The notes beneath the pieces are model-generated. The model was not told the origin of the DNA. It saw only the letters and a program-made list of their open reading frames with translations, and ran no database searches. Of a stretch of DNA of 9,329 nt, positions 6,157-9,329 are shown piece after piece (the first letter of the stretch is position 1; each line of letters opens with the position of its first letter). Both the position numbers and the translations under genes were made by a program. This DNA comes from Gammaproteobacteria bacterium (GTDB lineage: Bacteria > Pseudomonadota > Gammaproteobacteria > SZUA-21): positions 1 through 9,329 of the forward strand of contig QIKQ01000266.1 of NCBI GenBank assembly GCA_003233075.1. Reading direction: 5' to 3'.

Positions 6157-6429
6157 ATGAATTTAGCGGAGAATTGGATGCAGTATATGACCAACATAAA
6201 AGGGTATCGAAAAGTGGATGCTTTAAATGTTTTAAATGAAAAATGTAATACTCAGATTAAACTTAATCGATATTACGAATGGCGGGATGGAATACATTCG
6301 CCAAACCCACGGGTGACAGCGTATATGTTAAAAGTGACGTTAACTCATATACTAAAATCATTTAATATAGATACAGAAAATATTAGCGATTACAAGCTTA
6401 AACAGCTTGTGAGTACCTTATCATTTTAA
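6157..6429 (+). CDS. Small hypothetical protein, possible helix-turn-helix
   Basis: A 90-aa basic protein not matched to a named family. The middle part, Y-R-K-V-D-A-L-N-V-L-N-E (17-28) followed by R-Y-Y-E-W-R-D-G-I-H-S-P-N-P-R-V (38-53), has the look of a Cro/XRE-like helix-turn-helix: an Ala in the first helix, then a Y-E-W-R-x-G-x-x-S-P turn like the S-x-W-x-x-G-x-x-x-P pattern that follows recognition helices. A hydrophobic C-terminal helix may serve for dimerisation. The excellent Shine-Dalgarno and the coupling to the DUF4942 frame argue that it is a real gene, perhaps a regulator of that lost module. Its stop codon overlaps the convergent receiver gene's end by nine bases. DNA binding is inference only. 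Confidence 0.6.
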   Translation: MNLAENWMQYMTNIKGYRKVDALNVLNEKCNTQIKLNRYYEWRDGIHSPNPRVTAYMLKVTLTHILKSFNIDTENISDYKLKQLVSTLSF

Positions 6430-6783
6430 GGTGTCGTTAACCTGATTGATAACAGTCGTAATATTATCGTCTTTTTTGATAAAGCTGATATTATCTATAA
6501 TCCCGTATTCGGACTCAGTGACTGCCCGAAGGTCAGTGGTGTGCATAATGATGGGAATATCCTGGTACTCTGATTTTTGATGAATAGTATTGACAAACTC
6601 AGCACCCGTCATTGTTGGCATATTCTGATCAGTTAGAATTAGGTCAATACTTGTGTTTATTTTATCCAGCCCTTCGTTGTCGTTGATTGCTTGAATGACC
6701 TGGTAGCCAGTTTATTCTAAACAATGGGCGATCAACTCACGTTGCATTGTGTTATCTTCTAAATAAAGTATCGTTTTTGACAT
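6421..6783 (-). pseudogene. CheY-like response regulator receiver with in-frame stop
   Basis: Read from the ATG at 6781-6783 (AAGGA seven bases upstream), the frame spans 120 codons, the size of a stand-alone receiver domain. It opens M-S-K-T-I-L-Y-L-E-D-N (acidic pair Glu9-Asp10) and is broken by a TAA at codon 24 (6712-6714). It then continues in the same frame with L-I-L-T-D-Q-N-M-P (phosphoacceptor Asp52), I-I-M-H-T-T (Thr82/83) and F-I-K-K (Lys103). Every receiver hallmark is present apart from the one stop, so this is a recent nonsense mutation or a sequencing error. Re-initiation at the internal ATG (6621) would give 66 aa without the phosphorylation site. No output domain and no kinase are nearby. 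Confidence 0.85.
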
Positions 6784-6850
6784 GATTTTGTCCTTAAGGT
6801 GATAGTTGAGATTGAAATTGAAAACAACAGTATGTTAAGCAAGCAATCAG

Positions 6851-7297
6851 CTAGAACCCAAGTGCATCCTTAATCTGTTTGGTCTCTGACGTTGCACAAG
6901 CAACCATTCCCTCAGTAATTCCTCATTTGAGACACGCTACGATTCGATGGCGACCATTGGATACTACGCATTGTTGATATCTTTTATCCCACCGTAATTC
7001 AATCATGATTTCATTTCCAGAGGCTATTTTTTTCTTGACGTTATCGTACCTCGCTGGGTGTAAATCAAGTATAAATTTCGGATCTATTTCGTAAATTGTT
7101 AGGAATGATGCGCAAAAAATATTGTACTTGCATGGATCACTTAATTCTTTGGTGGTTTGCCATTTTATTTCAGATGGCACTTGATCAATCGAATTATACT
7201 GTAATTTATCAAATGTTATATTGGCTAGTGCCGGTGGAAACTCTGCAAACATAAAGGGCATTGAGTTCCATATTTCATTTCCATTGTGAATATCCAT
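6851..7297 (-). pseudogene. Unknown protein with ParB/sulfiredoxin-like end, in-frame stop
   Basis: The ATG at 7295-7297 is preferred because GGAGA stands six bases before it; a GTG at 7315 is an alternative. The first 124 codons end in V-V-S-N-G-R-H-R-I-V-A-C-L-K, matching the G-R-H-R-x-x-A signature of the ParB/Srx nucleotide-binding fold. A TGA follows (6923-6925), but the frame continues for 23 sensible codons beginning G-I-T-E-G-M-V and ends at TAG 6851-6853, as expected for the helix after that motif (A-x-L-x-x-G-I-T-E). I therefore read one nonsense codon in a gene of 148 codons. The N-terminal part I do not recognise. The gene lies 67 bases upstream of the receiver on the same strand, possibly in one operon. 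Confidence 0.6.
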
Positions 7298-7771
7298 ACA
7301 GTCTCCAAATAACACATTAATCTTTAGTTGTTATCGTAGTAGATTGGTAACTGTTCGTCTATCCTAAATGACAGTACCACGTTATTAGTTGGCTTCATGA
7401 TTGATATAAGAATAATAAACAAAAAACTAATAATTTGGTGATGATTTGATTTATTAAATTAACATATATTAAAAAAGCTGTAGCCTATAAGGACACTGAC
7501 GTAAGCGTCACGTTATCTGCACGTGCTTTTAACGTGACACTCATTCTTGGTATCCAGATGTTTATATTGATCATCCGCACGATAATGTAGGTGCTATAGA
7601 AACGGATGAATTATTGTCTGTATTCGAATATGTTAATGAAAAAAACTACACAAAAAAGCTTATGAAAAATAGCAATCACAGTAATCCGTTCCATGAGATA
7701 CTCTGATAGCACTTTAGATGAGAATATTAAAAAGGCTAAAACACTGATTTAGAGTGGACTAAATAAGCTAT
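7298..7771. other. 474-base stretch without an intact gene
   Basis: No intact ORF is found between the ParB-like gene and abiEii. The left part (7298-7449) is AT-rich and probably holds the promoter of the minus-strand ParB-like/receiver pair, though no convincing hexamers were found. A cluster of short inverted repeats lies at 7497-7538: TGACG 7497-7501 with CGTCA 7506-7510, and GTCACGTT 7507-7514 with AACGTGAC 7531-7538. They can form competing hairpins. The right part holds the relic reading frame listed separately. Confidence 0.5.
7450..7752 (+). pseudogene. Frameshifted relic of an unrecognised gene
   Basis: Three pieces in two frames read like one decayed protein. Piece 1 (frame of 7450, up to about 7542) includes K-K-A-V-A-Y-K-D-T-D-V-S-V-T-L and A-R-A-F-N-V-T-L. 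Piece 2 (frame of 7533, to TGA 7704-7706) includes S-W-Y-P-D-V-Y-I-D-H-P-H-D-N and L-L-S-V-F-E-Y-V-N-E-K-N-Y. Piece 3 (first frame again, to TAG 7750-7752) reads D-S-T-L-D-E-N-I-K-K-A-K-T-L-I. Amino-acid composition is protein-like in each piece and poor in the frames left out. Two compensating frameshifts, near 7543 and 7700, would rejoin them. No start codon or ribosome binding site is evident, so the 5' end is probably gone. The family is not recognised. Confidence 0.4.
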
Positions 7772-8674
7772 TTATTCCCAAGCCCATTTCGACGAGTTCC
7801 ATTGTAACTCGTCTGGGTTTGGCGAATGACAATTAAAATAAATAGGCTCTATAAACTCTGCCAGCTTCACAATAAGATCGGAAAAAGGAAAGGGATAGTC
7901 TAATTTGTTTTTATTGATAAACGCTTTCCATTGTATTTGTTTGTTTGTGTTATTTCTAAATTCATCGCTAAAAATAAACAATGGCGTCTTTTCAATGGCA
8001 GTTTTGCGCCGTTGAAAGGTGGCAACAATGGCTTTCGCCATCCACTTGCTTTGCAACGTCATCGAGGAGGCGATTACCCATATATCATGGAAGTCTTTAA
8101 TCCGTGTATTATCAATATCCAAATCCACCATCGCTTCAAATTTCTCTGACACCACGGAATAGACTGGATAAACCCGTAAGGCAGGACAGGGTAGAGAGAG
8201 TAAGCTGGGCAGAGTTTCAATAGCGGGTTCCGGTACTACCGCGTCACCATGCCCCACGTCGATTTGAATGGGTATTTTTGCTTGATCAAGCGTGGCACTC
8301 ATTTTTAATCGAATGCCGTGATATTTATCTTCTCTATTAATAAGAAACGCTGTGATTGATTCAGGTAAAAATTGTATTCCATCTTCTGACTCAATCAGAA
8401 AGATTTCCTCAAATATTTTTATTAGATTTTCTTCATTATTCTCACCAATTCCTAGTAAATCAACATCTTTTGTTGCGCGATGTAGAAATTGATTCCAGAC
8501 TAAAAACATCCAGGAGCCTTTCAGTAGAAATTTATCAACATAGGGTGACAAACTGAGGCGATACAAAAGCCGTTGGATAGCGTATAACTTTAAAACGTAG
8601 GAGAAATCTTCTTTTTGCGCTTTAGCGTGATTTAATAATTTTTGGCGAATCGATGCGGCCAGGTTAACAATCAT
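7772..8674 (-). CDS. abiEii: AbiEii/AbiGii-type nucleotidyltransferase toxin
   Basis: Toxin of a type IV (AbiE) toxin-antitoxin and abortive-infection system, 300 aa, the usual size. AbiEii proteins are DUF1814-type nucleotidyltransferases of the DNA polymerase beta fold; relatives act on tRNA or nucleotides and stop growth. Visible motifs are L-K-G-S-W (51-55), which is the G-S of the NTase signature, then R-A-T-K-D-V-D-L-L-G (66-75) with the metal-binding Asp pair Asp70 and Asp72, and I-Q-I-D-V-G-H-G-D (136-144) supplying the third acidic residue. K-F-E-A-M (178-182) and R-I-K-D-F-H-D-I-W (191-199) are typical of the family. All are intact. The ATG overlaps the antitoxin stop codon by four bases (ATGA), giving translational coupling after the antitoxin. 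Confidence 0.92.
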   Translation of the reverse strand: MIVNLAASIRQKLLNHAKAQKEDFSYVLKLYAIQRLLYRLSLSPYVDKFLLKGSWMFLVWNQFLHRATKDVDLLGIGENNEENLIKIFEEIFLIESEDGIQFLPESITAFLINREDKYHGIRLKMSATLDQAKIPIQIDVGHGDAVVPEPAIETLPSLLSLPCPALRVYPVYSVVSEKFEAMVDLDIDNTRIKDFHDIWVIASSMTLQSKWMAKAIVATFQRRKTAIEKTPLFIFSDEFRNNTNKQIQWKAFINKNKLDYPFPFSDLIVKLAEFIEPIYFNCHSPNPDELQWNSSKWAWE

Positions 8675-9276
8675 TCCAGTATTTCCAGATAAGGTGACAT
8701 CACATTATGAACACGACAAATCTTCGCATAATAACGAAGCTTATCCCTTTTAATTTTCTTTGCTTGCCAAGAATCCTTTAGCGCTTCAATGGCAACATCA
8801 ATGCCTATTTTATTTCTGTATTTAAAACAATCGGCAATGGTTTTCTCAAGACAATAGGCTCGAACAGGTACATCAAACAGCGAGTGAATTTCAATTCCCT
8901 CTGAAAAAGCATCACCTGAATACCAAGCCAGCCGAGCAGGTAGATTTTCTATATTGGGCTTACGCTGGTTTTGATTTACAGCAATCCACACTTCCCAAGG
9001 ATTTTGGGTTGTGACTTGATGAATATCCAGCGCACTCAGCAGCGTAATGACTCCCTGGGGAATTGACTGGGTCACTTCAATATAAGAATCGTATTGTCCA
9101 AAGGATTTATCTGCCAGACAGTATAGGCCGTGACGAATACGCTTAAGGACACCTTGTTTTTCAAGGTAACGTAGATAGAAATCAGGATAGCCAAACTCAC
9201 GCAAATCACTAGGTTTAAGAAACGTCTGTTCCTCTGCCAGTTTAAGTATATTTGCGGTAGTTGAGTGATTATTCAT
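8671..9276 (-). CDS. abiEi: AbiEi-type antitoxin / transcriptional regulator
   Basis: Antitoxin partner of the AbiEii toxin, 201 aa. An N-terminal winged helix-turn-helix covers about residues 12-60 (L-K-P-S-D-L-R-E-F-G, then L-E-K-Q-G-V-L-K-R-I-R-H-G-L-Y) and should bind operator DNA to autorepress the operon. The C-terminal AbiEi domain includes L-S-A-L-D-I-H (81-87), W-E-V-W-I-A-V and L-E-K-T-I-A-D-C-F-K-Y-R-N-K-I-G, where the E-K-T-I-A-D pattern is characteristic of the family. In type IV systems the antitoxin neutralises the toxin's effect without forming a stable complex with it. It is the first gene of a two-gene operon. There is little room and no good Shine-Dalgarno between its promoter-like hexamers and the ATG (see promoter entry). 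Confidence 0.9.
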   Translation of the reverse strand: MNNHSTTANILKLAEEQTFLKPSDLREFGYPDFYLRYLEKQGVLKRIRHGLYCLADKSFGQYDSYIEVTQSIPQGVITLLSALDIHQVTTQNPWEVWIAVNQNQRKPNIENLPARLAWYSGDAFSEGIEIHSLFDVPVRAYCLEKTIADCFKYRNKIGIDVAIEALKDSWQAKKIKRDKLRYYAKICRVHNVMSPYLEILE

Positions 9277-9281
9277 GCCTT

Positions 9282-9310
9282 ATTATTACATACTGGTGTG
9301 TATATATCAA
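9282..9310 (-). promoter_or_regulatory. Candidate abiE promoter
   Basis: On the minus strand TTGATA (plus 9305-9310) and AATAAT (plus 9282-9287) are spaced by 17 bases, each one base off consensus, with a TG one base before the -10 (extended -10). Only five bases separate the -10 from the abiEi ATG, so a transcript from here would be leaderless or nearly so. The hexamers overlap an imperfect inverted repeat (TACATAC / GTGTATA) that could be the antitoxin's operator, and a palindrome ACATATATGT closes the window at 9320-9329. Confidence 0.5.
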
Positions 9311-9329
9311 TAAAGACATACATATATGT

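Noticed and set aside
6421..6621. 66-codon minus-strand ORF as a complete small protein
   Set aside because: It is only the C-terminal half of a receiver domain whose N-terminal half lies in the same frame upstream of a single stop codon.
7497..7538. Short inverted repeats as a CRISPR or attachment site
   Set aside because: There are no regularly spaced direct repeats and no matching copy elsewhere in the window; they look like local hairpins inside a decayed gene.

Overview
The window reads as a chromosome segment from an AT-rich gammaproteobacterium. The left half carries the conserved gene neighbourhood yggT-proC-yggS on the minus strand, divergent from pilT on the plus strand. This arrangement is common in gammaproteobacteria. 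The AT bias, a GTAG-headed palindromic repeat and many decaying genes would suit a Legionellales-type (host-associated) lineage, but that placement is an inference and no gene here settles it.

Layout. Bases 1-159 form a long imperfect palindrome. Bases 402-2654 hold yggS, proC and yggT in that transcription order (PLP homeostasis, proline synthesis, membrane protein). Bases 2920-3963 hold pilT, the pilus retraction ATPase. Bases 3985-4145 hold a REPIN-like element nested inside a 17-bp inverted repeat. Bases 4326-4628 encode a small IsdG/ABM-type monooxygenase that keeps the expected haem-degradation triad.

From about 4630 onward the window is accessory DNA. It holds a pRiA4b ORF-3 family gene, the N-terminal stub of an ISKra4-type transposase with an in-frame stop, and an 88-bp IS6-family end-to-end remnant (14-bp perfect terminal repeats). 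Next come a DUF4942 fragment that begins right at that remnant, a small coupled gene that may be a DNA-binding protein, and a CheY-like receiver gene with one nonsense codon. After these lie a gene with a ParB/sulfiredoxin-like C-terminal motif (also with one nonsense codon), a frameshifted relic reading frame, and an intact AbiEi/AbiEii type IV toxin-antitoxin pair at the right edge.

Functional picture. The left half is intact housekeeping. The right half looks like an island worn down by insertion, deletion and nonsense mutation, in which the AbiE pair is the clearest system that still appears complete. I found no tRNA, rRNA, CRISPR array or complete insertion sequence. I did not find a clear, intact, previously undescribed system. 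The best leads are the IS6-remnant junction that joins two broken genes, the receiver/ParB-like pair, and the two large palindromes.
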